A stretch of DNA of 64,000 nucleotides from Argopecten irradians (Eukaryota > Mollusca > Bivalvia > Pectinida > Pectinidae): NCBI RefSeq assembly GCF_041381155.1, contig NC_091140.1, positions 22,286,864 to 22,350,863 of the forward strand, given 5' to 3'. Positions 12,801 through 26,731 of this stretch are shown piece after piece (positions within the stretch are counted from its first letter, which is position 1; each line of letters starts with the position of its first letter). The notes under the pieces are model-generated. The model made no database searches and was not told the origin of the DNA. It saw only the letters and a program-made list of their open reading frames with translations. The translations under genes were made by a program, and so were the position numbers.

Positions 12801-14038
12801 CCTATGGTACCAGTGGTACCCTTATTGATCCCACTCCTCTAGGGTACCAGTGGGACCCTTACTGATCACACGTCATCTAGGGTATTGGTGGGACCATTAC
12901 TAATCCCACTCCTAGGGTACCGGTGGGACCCTTACTGATCACACCTCATCTAGGGTATTAATGGGACCATTACTAATCCCAGTCAACTAGAGTACTTGTG
13001 GGACCCTTGCTGATCCCAGTCACCTAGGGTACTGGTGGGACCCTTATTGATCCCAGTCACCTAGGGTACTGGTGGAACCCTTATTGATCCCAGTCACCTA
13101 GGGTACTGGTGGAACCCTTGCTGATCCCAATTATCTAGAGTACTGGTGGGACCCTTGCTGATCCCAGTCACCTAGGGTACTGGTGGGACCCTTATTGATC
13201 CCAGTCACCTAGGGTACTGGTGGGACCCTTACTGATCCCAATTATCTAGAGTACTGGTGGGACCCTTGCTGATCCCAGTCACCTAGGGTACTGGTGGGAC
13301 CCTTGCTGATCCCAGTCACCTAGGGTATTGGTGGGACCCTTACTGATCCCAATTATCTAGGGTACTGGTGGGACCCTAACTGATCCCAGTGACCCAGGGT
13401 ACCGGTGGGATCCTTATTGATCCCAGTCATCTAGAGTACTGGTGGGACCCTTACTGATCCCAGTCATCTAGAGTACTGGTGGGACCCTTGCTGATCCCAG
13501 TCACCTAGGTACTGGTGGGATCCTAACTGATCCCAGTTATCTAGGGTACTGGTGGGACCCTTGCTGATCCCAGTCACCTAGAGTACTGGTGGGACCCTTG
13601 CTGATCCCAGTCACCAAGGGTACTGGTGGGATCCTTATTGATCCCAGTCACCTAGGGTTTTGGTGGGACCCTTACTGATCAGTCATCTAAGTAATCTAGA
13701 CCAGTACTGGTGGGGACCCTACTGATCCCAGTCATCTAGGGTACTGGTGGGGTCCCTAGGTATGGTGGGATGATCCCAGTCATCTAGGGTATTGGTGGGA
13801 CCCTTACTGATCCCAGTAATCTAGAGTATTGGTGGGACTCTAATTGATCCCACTCCTCTAGAGTACTGCTGGGACCCTTATTGATCCCAGTCACCTAGGG
13901 TTTTGGTTGGACCCTCATTGATCCCAGTCATCTAGGGTACTGGTGGGACCCTTATTGATCCCAGTCATCTAGGGTACTGGTGGACCCTCATTGATCCCAG
14001 TCATCTAGGGTACTGGTGGGACCCTTATTGATCCCTGA
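12801..14038. repeat. 37-bp minisatellite, about 33 copies
   Basis: Head-to-tail copies of a unit whose consensus contains GATCCCAGTCACCTAGGGTA followed by CTGGTGGGACCCTTACT. The period is 37 bp, measured between successive CCTAGGGT blocks. Copies differ by a few substitutions (ACCTAG/ATCTAG, TTGC/TTAC/TTAT), and near 13,690-13,770 the register is disturbed. No gene content. It lies between the 3' end of PLK4 and the promoter side of the NRPS-like gene. Confidence 0.97.
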
Positions 14039-14337
14039 TATCTCTCAATTCATTTTTGACTTTGAAATTTTTGGTGTTTTGATGCCCAGACATCTTTTGT
14101 GTTAACTACAAATGAAATATCTTATCTCATGAATTATAAATGTGTCTTTTTAACTTGAGATACTGATATGTAAAGAAAGACACACGAAAGCTATCTTTCA
14201 AGGGAGATGAAGGCATATAACACATGTCCAAGCTGATCACCTTTATGGTGACACCAAGCATTCACACATCAATTCTTTATAAGACATCCAAGATACATGT
14301 ACAACAAATAAAGAGACAGCTCATTAGGATTAATGTC

Positions 14338-16136
14338 TTTATTTCACATACAATAGACTAGTTATGACGTACTGTATGATCAGGTCCACGGCTGGTACTG
14401 GCAGCATGAAACAGGCTTTATGATTTAGGGATGCTGTCACATGGTATATGTTAATTACAAATCCATATCTAAATTCCAGATTTATATAAAAATTCATCAA
14501 TGATAAAAAAAATGCTGTTGTTTTTTTTTGAATGACATACTTTTTGAAAGTCTGCTAAAATATTTGTATACATAGATATCATACCAAATTGGTATTAAAA
14601 TTTACTTCATACATAATCACTACTGCATTCATTCTACTTTATAAACTATGGATTTAAAATATAAATTATTATTACTTATAATAATACTTGAATTAAATAA
14701 AAATAAATTAAAAACTCAGAAAAAAAAACTATTAAATACTAAAAATGTAAGAGAGAATTTTTTTAAATTATAAAGTTTTAAAAGTAACATTTTACTTCAA
14801 CTACTTTTAAAGAAGCAATATTTAATGTGACAAAAGCTAGCACATACAATGTGTAGCACTATAAGTACAATGACTGTAGGATTGTACATTTTAATGGTTG
14901 TCCAAAGTCTACCAAGTCCACTTTGACCAAAGTTTCAGTAGACACGTGTGGACCAATACTAATATCTGAGTTTTTTGAGAAGCCACATTTTTTTTAAAAG
15001 TAGATAGTTACTGTAGTGTTTGATTTTTGCTTTTCGAGACGTTATGAGGTGGACATTATGAGGCAGCCTAACTAGCACTAACAGGATCTCTACCGTCACA
15101 CCTGACTAAACAGTGTGATCCGCCGGAGACAGACTAACAGACACATGATTATGCTATGTCGTTTTATGTATGTACCTACCTTTACATACTCACCCAGTAC
15201 ATACAAAGTACATATACATGACAATATACTTCCATTCCTAATTGTCTTCATCCACACTGACTGATACATTACCAATACACATTTCCTCATTCTTCTCTTA
15301 CAAAATATACAGTTACTTTTACATTTTTACAGATATCTCACTTTCACTACATCTACTCTGCATTTAGGGTATGCACAATATATACCATACTCTCTATCTA
15401 TATAGAAATATATACTCTGTACATTTTACTTATACAAACACATATATACTTTCTGTAAATTATATATATGTAACAACCTCTCTACATTCACACATACATG
15501 TTCTATATTTGCATAATATAGTTATCTGCTGTTGTGGGTAGGTTTTTGTGAGTGTAACATCACAATTTTCAGGAAAAATGATGTGATTTTTGCTCACAAA
15601 ATGATGACATTACAATTGATACCTAGCTGCAAGGGCAGATAACTCTCTGTACATACAGATATCATTTACTGTACAAACATCATCTATACACTAAAACTAA
15701 GATATACAAATAGCTGCCTATGAAGATACAGTTAAAACTAAATATATTAACAAATAAACACACCATTAATGTATATTCATGAAATATTAAAACAAAGTCA
15801 TACATATTCATTATTAAGAATCATTATCAATGACTAGTTAAAACCACATTGTGAATATTCATTACAGACAAAAAAATGAGGAAGGGAAACAATTTTACAG
15901 AAATGAGTAGAAAATGCAAAAATGATAGAATAGATATAACAGGATAAAAATATGAGCAAAGAAAATTGAGTAGAGAGATATCACAGCACCTTGGCCCAAT
16001 CACCAGGAACTCACACACTAATCTCAAATGTTTTTTCTCCAAGAACATTCTTCCTTTAGGTGAGACGATGGTAATTGGGATTTAAATAAGTTTAATATGG
16101 CACTATTAGGGAGCGTGTTCTAACGATTAGTCCAAA
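14338..16136 (-). other. PLK4: PLK4 3' UTR (inferred)
   Basis: AT-rich, non-coding sequence after the PLK4 stop codon at 16,137. The first good poly(A) signal on this strand that I would use is AATAAA at 14,343-14,338, giving a UTR of about 1.8 kb. Transcript data could place the end elsewhere. Between 14,039 and 14,338 I see nothing notable. Confidence 0.45.
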
Positions 16137-19100
16137 CTATCTTATGTGGTTGTGTCCCACTGCAGGGCGATCATGTTGTAATAGGTGTTCCAACACAACA
16201 GGTACCTTCCCCAGACGAGTTTTCACAAGATCAGGTAAAATATCTGTCTTCTGGAACCTGAAGAGCTTGCCCTGAGTATCAACAAATTTGATAGTAGTTG
16301 TGGTTGAACGCACACCAAGTTGAGTGCCATCATTGAACTTGACCCAAATCTCTCCGTTTGTTAACTGAAAAAGATAAATAAAACCCATCAGTATCATATA
16401 TAGATTATATACTCATTACACTTCATTGCTATAACACTTGAAATCCTTTACTACTACAAACTGAATTTCAGAATTATTTTAAACATTTTGATATTGAATA
16501 AAAGATTTTATGTAACGTTTTATTTTTTCTCATATTTTTCTTACAATGTTATCTTATTTAAAAACTAAGTTCAGTTGTATTTTACATAGTCTAAATCTAA
16601 TCTTATATAAATTGTAATAGTGTACACACCTGAGAAGCGATGCCCACGTCTGGTACGTAGACTTGTCGTGTAATGTCGTGACCACCTTTCCTCAGCTGAC
16701 TGCCCCCACTATGACTGGATGTCGGACTCGTGTTGGTGCCACCTCCAGTGCCTAGTTTCTCTAACCCACCAGTAACCTTATCCATCTGAAGTTTTTCAGC
16801 CGATAATCGCACAGCCTCTGACTTGAGGGTACGGTCCTGTGAATCAGTCACAGACTGGTCAACACAGTCGGTCATCGTGCTAACCACAGTCCCATCAAAG
16901 GAGGTCATCTGAAAAACAGACAGGTACAGGGTAAAATCCTCATCCAATCAAGACAAAGCAACAAAACACAATTAACAGCAAAGAAATGTCTCTAAATTTT
17001 ATTTTCATTAAGAATCACAACAGTTACTCTTCTCTTGCAAGTGAAAAGTGAAACTGTATTTTTTGCCAAATACTTCATTTTTGTGTTCAATAAACAACAG
17101 AATACATACCACAGATGGAGAAGGTCGTGACCCAGATGACGGGGTGCTCATGTTCTCAAATGCCCCAGAACTTGGTCCTGTCCCACTTGTTGATGTAGAT
17201 CGACCAGAGTCATTTAAATTCTGATTTTTAGGACGACTGAAATTAGCAAAAAGATTAAAACTTTATTAAAGGATCTTAAATGCAATTTTTGAAAATATTG
17301 TCTTCTTGATATGAATATCTTCCATATGATATTAAGAACCACAATGCCAATTTGTATTTAAAGAAGCTTACCTTCCAATAATGATAGGAAAGAACTGAGT
17401 TTTCAGAGCACATCTCTGCTGAACTGCACTGATCACTGACTCTATTTCCAGACACTGCTGCCGGCACTGTAAAATAATACACAAACATGTCATTACTGTT
17501 TCAATGCTTTCAAGGCATTATCAGTCAAACAATTCGTTTTTGCTTTGATGTAACAATTTTTGTTTCATAATATTATTAAGATTCTTATCTCTGAATTTAT
17601 GATCACTTTCTATAGAATTAGCTAATGAAAGTTTTTTTTTGTACATAACGACTTACCTGTTTAACATAGACGAGTAATCTTAGTGTATCATCAGTTAATC
17701 TTTCCTCTGCAGCTGCCGAGTCTAATACTAAAGATGTTCCTGACTTCTCTATAATTCTGGTGTTGGTAGAATTAATAGTAAACTTAGCACCTGAAACAAA
17801 CATCAAATTCTGTTAAAAAATGTTCAATATGACAGGTAAAACACATGTTTAATAGATCAATAACAAAGAATATATATTTAAAAAAAATTATATTGTGAAA
17901 TTTCAATAAATACACTACATATAAGCTTGGTGAATCTGGCAAAAAAACATATATAGATGATCTGAGCATGCATACATGTTTCAAGATACTTTTAAAAGTT
18001 TATATGGACAGTAAAACACTTTGAAAAGTAGAATATGTTATAAATACATAATTGTGCTTTTAAATTGTAAATTGCAAGTATTCATAAAACAAAAAAAATA
18101 AAAACAAATTACATGTAGCTATTAAAATAAAAACATACAAAAAATTAAAATAACATTTACAAATTACAAATAATTACACAGAACATGAAAAATAGGTAAA
18201 AAGACATGAAAAGAGTTTGATCAACACATGCTTGTATACAAAATGTTTGGGAATAATGTCGGTAGAAAGGTATATACTTAGAACGGCTATTTATAGGAAC
18301 AAAACACCACCAGATAACAGTACCAAGGTAGTCAGAGAGAACACAGCGATAAAAACATAAGGATGGGGCTGTGTAGGGCAAGGATTACCATGCATGACAT
18401 TTGACCTCTCAGGCCAGAAAACACACCACAGACACATGTACATGTGCAGACGGCGCAATGTCCACGTTACCCTCTCCGCCACAAAGAAACATTTGTACAA
18501 TTTATGATGATTAAATGTTGTCGACCAGCACTTTAAAAGTAGATATTTTAGAGCAAAAACTTTCATGGTCAAAATCTTGAACTAAGTTCATTGAAATTAA
18601 AAGCACAAAATTTTAATCAATAAACTTTACAAAATTTTGTAAAACAATGTTTCACTTTCTGATAAATAACTATACAAAAATTACCTGTTTTGGTTTTAAT
18701 TATATCTTGATTTGAATCATGAAGAATATTATGAACACCAAACATAGTTTTAGTGTGGCGGAGTTTATTTTTACGTGGAGGTTATGGCCATAGGTGTCAA
18801 AACTTACTGCGAGGAGGGGCAGACTTGCCTGCCCCACCACTGGATTTCACTGTGTCATCCACGACATACGTCCCTTCAAATACCATACAAACTATATCCT
18901 ACTCGTTCTCACTAACATTTCTTTTTATTATTAGAATATTGGACCTACTCAGAATCACAATAGCCTATAGCTACATCAAAAGTTTAAAATAGTAAATCAT
19001 ATTTTTCCAGATTTGTATCATATTTTTACTAGCAATAATGAATTTATCCTACAGAAACTTATTGTGACTCCTTAATATATTTATTCAAATATTTTCTAGT

Positions 19101-22100
19101 GAGTTTTCAAACTTAAAATTATCATCATCGCTAAAGGAACTTACTTCTTATTTCAACAAAAACCTTATTGTAGAGGAAAACCTACCATCATAAAATATGG
19201 CCTCAAAATCAGCATCTGGGGAGTTCTCCATCAGCATACACTTGGCCCGGCTGGTAAATAGAGTCACCTTTGGTGTCTTTGAGCGTACTAGCTTTACAAA
19301 CCTGTAAAAGTAAAATATTTTCAAAATATTGTTCCAATGTCAGCTTTAGAAAACCATAATGTAAAGCCAGGTAACATTTAAAGTAACTCTCAGATAATGA
19401 CATTGATTTAATTCTGATGTATTACATATTTTCGCTTCAAAATGATGAGACTTGATCCCTACATTTTATGGCAGAACTAGATACAACAGAACATGGGAAA
19501 CAATATATATCCCTACATTTTATGGCAAGGGTATTATATAAAAATTCTGTTTCTTTACCTAAAAGCATACTGGTATTTTTTCCAGTATTTTTCGGGGAGT
19601 GTGTCGAAGGTGTATGATTTGGATGGTACCGGTGGTAGAGGTACTGGTACATCTCCCACAGGTTCGCCGCGGCCATTGTTAGGCTGGTAGATGTTCACGG
19701 TCTGTCCGTCCACAGAGATGAGAAAAACTTCCACGACCTTCTCAACCTTCTGTTTCTGCTTGAGGAACTCTAAACACACATCTCCACATTCCAAAATGTT
19801 GACCTGGAAGAAAGTTCAGGTTATGCAAATGAATAAATTTTGAATTTAGATTAAAAAGGAGAAAACAACCATGATTTTTTGACAAAGAACTGCACTTTTT
19901 ATATTTATCGCAGAGTAAATCCCATGATTTCATTTGTGAACATTTGTACAAACAATAATACAACAGATATTTAATACTCACAATGGCGTTTCTTGTCCTC
20001 TGTCTGATGTGCCGTAACCTGGATGAATTCAGGGGAAGCACCACATCACGTATTGTCTTACTACTAACACTGCTTTGTACAGGTTTGACGTCTTTACCAC
20101 GGCTGGAACTCAACTTATCCTCCATAGAATGGTGAGTGTGACTGTCCTGATATCGATGACCACTGATGTGGTCAAGCTGCGGACATCTCTCGTGCCAGCT
20201 GCCCATTGCATCACCATCAAAGTTAAGAGCTTTTTTGGTGTTCTGTAGAGAGAACTCTGCGCCTTCCTGTGAGGACAGATCAGACAGTGCGGAGCTGATG
20301 GAGGGTTTACTGGTGTCACTTAGCTGCTGTGGACTGATACGGCCACGAGGATCGTTACTGTGTGTACTCAGACTGCAAGACCAGCCTGTGGAACTGTTGG
20401 GTGTGTTCTCTTGGTACTTAGTTGGGTCGAAAGTCGGTGCTCCATACAGCTCCTGTGACTTGTCTTGACTGTTTGTCCTCATGTAGCGATCAGTTGACCG
20501 CTGGCTACCCAATCGAGCCTCCTTGTCACTAAAACAAAGGAAATGTGTTTTACAGTCTGTTTCATATTGTCAGTGGTACAAAACATCAAAAATACTATTC
20601 TAATTAAGTTTTAAGAATTTTAATTGTTACACGACGTCTAATTACAGATCCTTTTTCAGAGACTAATTCATTTTAGAAAACTATCATTATGATGATTTTC
20701 TACTAAATATTTGGTATTCAAAATTTATTGGAAACATCAAAATGTTTATCTGGTATCAAAATTTTAAATGCCATTGGTTTATAAGGCAAAATAGTTTTAT
20801 TGTGTCAATTCAATGAAATCGCACAGAGATATACACACATTCATCAGAGTATCGTTAATGACTCACCTATCTCGGAGGCGTACAGGTGGAGAGGGTGGAT
20901 GTCGTAACACTGGGTTTGAGGAAGGCGCAGCTCCCTTCTTTGAAAAGAACATATCAGTTTGTTCAGAACCAAGCTTTTTGGCATTTGCCAAACTCTCTTC
21001 ATTCTCAGAGATTTGAGATTCCAAAGGGAATGCTGGAAAAGGGCGTGGCTTTGGATGACTGGACATGCGTGATGATGAAATGGTTGCCATGGTACCCCTA
21101 CCACTATCAATAGATGTCTCTCCGAAGCCATGTGAACCTTTACTGAGGCTGTTGCTGTTATCTTTCGTCATGAAAGGGTGACTAAGGATTTCTGGAAGAA
21201 AAAAGGAGACAATCTTAAATTGTTTGTTATGAGCAAGTGACAGATGTTTTGGAGAAAACAAACACAATTGGTAATAAGTTTATCAGAGAAGTGAGACCGA
21301 AGCTTTTTGCAAGAATGCAACAGACCATTGTAACAGTATTACATCAATATCCAATGAAGATGTTTGAAGAACTCATGCTGCAAGGTAGCCTTTACAGTAA
21401 CAAATTATGCTAGTAAGTAATATTTTCTTAATATAGAACAATAATTTCATGGAAAAATGTATATTTATTTCATTATTTTTTGAGAAAAAAGTACCTTTGA
21501 GATTCTGTCGTTCCTTTGGGTTTTTCTTTAGGAGGGACTGGATAAGATCCTTGGCCTCATTAGATATGTGGTCAGGGAGATGGAACTCGGCTAGGATAAC
21601 ACGGTTCAATGTTGTTTTTACACCTTCTGTATCAAATGGAGGTTTGCCCACCAAGAATGTGTACAACATACAACCGAGGGACCACACATCAGCTTCCAGT
21701 CCGTGGGCTGAGCGCATGGCTATCTCCCTATAAAACAACACCAAATATTTCAATTATAATCTGATATCAACTGTTAAGAAATTTTTATTTAAGGTGATAT
21801 ATGCTGCAAATTTACAAAAGATTCATTCACTATATGACACTGACGTTCCATATTTCACTGATGTCACAGAATTTTTGGGATCTGATCGAACATTGGTTAT
21901 CTGAAGCAGAAACAATGCAGATATATGTACTCTCAGACTGAGCTATTTTTTTCCTTTTTTTTAAGGAAAATTAAACTTACGGTGATATGTAGTTTGGAGT
22001 TCCACACATAGTAAAATGTTTCTCATCAGGAATGTTCAATTGGGTAGCCAACCCAAAATCAGCAATTTTCTACAAAAGAAAAAATATTTGCCACTTAAAA

Positions 22101-25100
22101 TACACAAGTCTATAATTTTTTTTCCCCCACTCATAATGTTCCCCAATACAATTAAAACTCAACAGAAGACTCCAGAATTACGAAGTGCTAGTTGTCCCGA
22201 GATTTTTTTAATGCAACTCTTAATTCCGAGATTTTTTTAATGCAACTCTTAATTACAAACGAAAAATATGCATACCACATCCATATTGCGTGTGAGAAGG
22301 AGATTAGCTAATGTGAGGTCACGGTGAAGAATTCCATGTGAATGAAGGTACAGCATCCCTTTCACGATTTGTTTCATAAAATGTTGAGCTGTAAACAAAA
22401 TAAAAGGATTAAACACACACTTCAACATAAAGGTCTCAAGTTTTTTCTCTCTGCATATATTAGAAAAATTTAAAAAATGTCATGCTAAGAGTGTAAATGT
22501 AACAACCATTGTTTCATAATTGAAAATTTAGTGCAAGTACAATATACAGGATGTAAATAGAGATACTGATACAGCAAACCAACTCTCAAGCTTCTTCATT
22601 TTATGGTTTCAGTCTCAAAACAAGTATACAGAGATGAACTATCACTGATTCGTATATATAAAGCAGATTAGAATTTGCAGGAAAAAACTTGAGTGAATAT
22701 ATCTAAGATTGTGAAGTTATTTATTGTAGAGTAGAACTTACCTTCTGCCTCATTTAGCACCTTACAGTTGGCCTTTAGGTAACGGTTGAGCTCACCATTG
22801 TGGCTGATCTCCAGAACTAAGTACACATAGTTATTATCTTCAAAATAGTTGTACAGCTGTAACAAATACACAACAGTATATTAACATTTATTATTCAAAC
22901 ATACAACCAGGTTGGTTATTGACCATAATGACAAATTTTAACTCTATATATATACTTGGTTTTAATTTATGGTATATTCAACATTCAACTAAGTATGCTA
23001 TATTCTAAAGAGCCAATTATGGTCACAGGAAAATTATTCTTTGAAAATATCAACCCAAAGTTATGCATTAATAGTGTTTACTTTTATTGATTCTTAAAAT
23101 ATTCTATCAATAATGTATTGATTTTTTATAGCCTACACCCAAAATTTTTTTTCTACAAAAGAAAAAAATTTGTTACACAAGTCTATAATTTTTTCCCCCC
23201 CCACTCATAATGTTCCCCAATACAGTTAAAACTCAACAGAAGACTCCAGAATTACGAAGTGCTAGTTGTCCCGAGATTTTTTTAATGCAACTCTTAATTC
23301 CGAGATTTTTTTAATGCAACTCTTAATTACAAACGAAAAATATGCATACCACATCCATATTGCGTGTGAGAAGGAGATTAGCTAATGTGAGGTCACGGTG
23401 AAGAATTCCATGTGAATGAAGGTACAGCATCCCTTTCACGATTTGTTTCATAAAATGTTGAGCTGTAAACAAAATAAAAGGAAGTTAAACACACACTTCA
23501 ACATAAAGGTCTCAAGTTTTTTTTCTCTGCATATATTAGAAAAATTAAAAAAATGTCATGCTAAGAGCGTAAATGTAACAACCATTGTTTCATAATTGAA
23601 AATTTAGTGCAAGTACAATATACAGGATGTAAATAGAGATACTGATACAGCAAACCAACTCTCAAGCTTCTTCATTTTATGGTTTCAGTCTCAAAACAAG
23701 TATACAGAGATGAACTATCACTGATTCGTATATATAAAGCAGATTAGAATTTGCAGGAAAAAACTTGAGTGAATATATCTAAGATTGTGAAGTTATTTAT
23801 TGTAGAGTAGAACTTACCTTCTGCCTCATTTAGCACCTTACAGTTGGCCTTTAGGTAACGGTTGAGCTCACCATTGTGGCTGGATCTCCAGAACTAAGTA
23901 CACATAGTTATTATCTTCAAAATAGTTGTACAGCTGTAACAAATACACAACAGTATATTAACATTTATTATTCAAACATACAACCAGGTTGGTTATTGAC
24001 CATAATGACAAATTTTAACTCTATATATATACTTGGTTTTAATTTATGGTATATTCAACATTCAACTAAGTATGCTATATTCTAAAGAGCCAATTATGGT
24101 CACAGGAAAATTATTCTTTGAAAATATCAACCCAAAGTTATGCATTAATAGTGTTTACTTTTATTGATTCTTAAAATATTCTATCAATAATGTATTGATT
24201 TTTTATCTACACTTTTTTGTAAATGGTTAAATTGCTTGTAAACAACAATACTGTTCTGATCTGTGGACTGTGTCACATGGCTAGTGAAGCGTGACATGTA
24301 CAGATCACAGTAATTAGCTAATTGTATTATCACCTTCCTAATTTGTCAGGCCTAATTAGGTGTGATTTCTACTCTATTTAACAGACTGGTCCAAGGTAAT
24401 GTAATTATGTTGTTGTACTTCAATTAGCCAATTACAATATTCACAGTATTGACCATAACACAAATTAGTATAAGAAATTGATTACTTGGTTTTATGTATA
24501 ATTTAATTCATATAGATTTTAAATATAACAAAAACTAATGTTAGTTAAAAGTACTCTTTGAGGTGAGGGATAAAAATACCTTTACATTATTATCAGAAGC
24601 TAAAGAAACATTGCTAGTAAACCGTTTGACCTGTGCCGTGATTATCAGAAATACCTATTTATCACTACTGGCCTCTCAATGTCAATACATTTAGCTGTAA
24701 ATAGTTAAAGGTAAATGTAGGCTAAGTAATCCTTTTAAAGGTTAAAGGCTGCAAAGAATATTCTGATATTAGCTATAACAGATTTAATTTTAAAGCCCTG
24801 TATGTGTGCCTAGATGCTTGTTTATTGTATGCATACAACCTATCAATTGTATCAGTATACCTCAAGTATAGATGGGTGTTTTAATCTGGAATGGATTTCT
24901 ACTTCTTTCTTCACCCTGGCCACCATGCCCGCTGCTTTCATCAACTTCTTGTCAATCTGAAACATGCAAACATTATCGACTTTTTAGTAAGTTCAAGTGG
25001 CTTTCACTTTCACTTTTTACAATAAAGACTTTTGTTTCAATAATTTTTATTCGGGTAAATCATTAAATAATGAAATTAATATCGTAAGTGGGTGTACATT

Positions 25101-26698
25101 TATGTGTAAAGGTGAACATATCTGTAATACTTACTACAGGTAAGATTTCCACCTGTATCTACAACACAGTATACCTGACAATGCTGGCATTATAATTTTA
25201 GACAGGATTATATATATCATATCACATTATAAAACTCTAGGTGTATTAGGACTACCTAAAGTACAGAAATATGTGTGGAATATTGACAATGCAACGTTAT
25301 GTAGGGAATTACTATTCTGTTACACCTACCATTTTGATGGCAACTTCCAGACCTGTTTTGTTGGAGCGGGCACGATATACACATGCAAATCCACCCTTCC
25401 CGAGGAGGTTTAAAACCTGGTAGTCCTGTAAAAAAATAAAATTTACAACTCAATAGTATATATTTTAAACAAAATAGTGAGAACTTTCCCTTCATTAGAA
25501 CCAATGCATGACATCAAATTAAAATGCCTTCTTGTCATTTTTTGGTCAACTTCTAAAAATATTGTTGATTTCATTATAATATTTTTTTTCATCATATGGT
25601 TTTGTTTTCAAGAAAGTTGTCTATGTATGATCATGTAACACAAACTTATTAAGTCTAACAAACACCATATAGAAATCTGTGAACACTGGTGATATTACTT
25701 TGCTTTCATTAGAAATTATTGCGACAAAAAAAATATAAACAGATAAACTTCATTCTTATCTACAATAAAATTAAACTATGAAAATGAATATGAAAATCAA
25801 TATCATATGATGATGATTATTATACAACATATTTTCCTTGTGTGATATATACATGTCAATGCCTTAAGCAGGTAGTATTGTAACATATGTGTTAGTGTCA
25901 GAGTTGTGAAGTATCATGTACACATTAGACAGCTTCCTCTAACAGTGTCCGATTCTTTACTACACCATACCTGTAGGGACTCCTCTCGTTGCATCTTTTC
26001 TACACTAACTTCATCCATTATAAAATTGTCCCTGGGGGACATCACATGGAAGGGACTCTCACAGTACCATGAATCTATAAAGCTACTTGTATACTTCATA
26101 GCTTTGGTACAATATATCACAGCATAATACACCCTCCAAGTCACACAAACGCCAAACTTTAAATGTCAAGTCCCCGATAGCCACATAAATATTAAAAGCA
26201 CACATTTCCCCTTTTAAAATACAAGTTGGATCTTGCTGGTATAATATACAATACAATCTGATGTTAAATGTTGAGATTAAGGGGCCCAGTGACAGTGGTA
26301 CCTGTTGGAGCAGGTTATGGTGGGCTGTTTACCTGTGGGATTAACTGAGGATTACTAGTGGTGTGGCATGGGGTGGGCAGTTATAAAGTGGCAGTTACTA
26401 ATGAATCTCTATGACCCCTCAATTGTCTTATCAATGAGCTATTGTAATGTGTATACAGGTAACAGGATCAATCCTCCAGGTACAAGCTCAGACATACCAA
26501 CCTAGATATATACTCTTACAAGATCACAGAGTTAATGTGCCAAGAACCAATAGATTAAATCTTAAGTATGTTTACAATATGTTATTTCTAAAACACCATA
26601 AAACACATATTCACTGTATAGTGTAGACATTCGTGGCAATGATAACCAAATGTTTACATTCTATATTAATTATCATTATTTTATGATATATTTAAATA

Positions 26699-26731
<33 letters not shown>

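Larger units (their letters stand above)
22068..24206. repeat. PLK4: ~1.07-kb tandem duplication covering PLK4 exons 4 and 5
   Basis: Copy A spans about 22,068-23,126 and copy B about 23,148-24,206, offset about 1,074 bp. They differ only at a handful of positions (homopolymer lengths, CAATTAAAAC/CAGTTAAAAC, AGTGTAAATG/AGCGTAAATG, GGCTGATCTCC/GGCTGGATCTCC), roughly 99% identical by eye. Each copy contains one exon 5 and one exon 4 with flanking intron. The two exons together are 228 nt, so the unit is phase-neutral. Each copy also holds a short internal doublet of CCGAGATTTTTTTAATGCAA. Confidence 0.95.
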
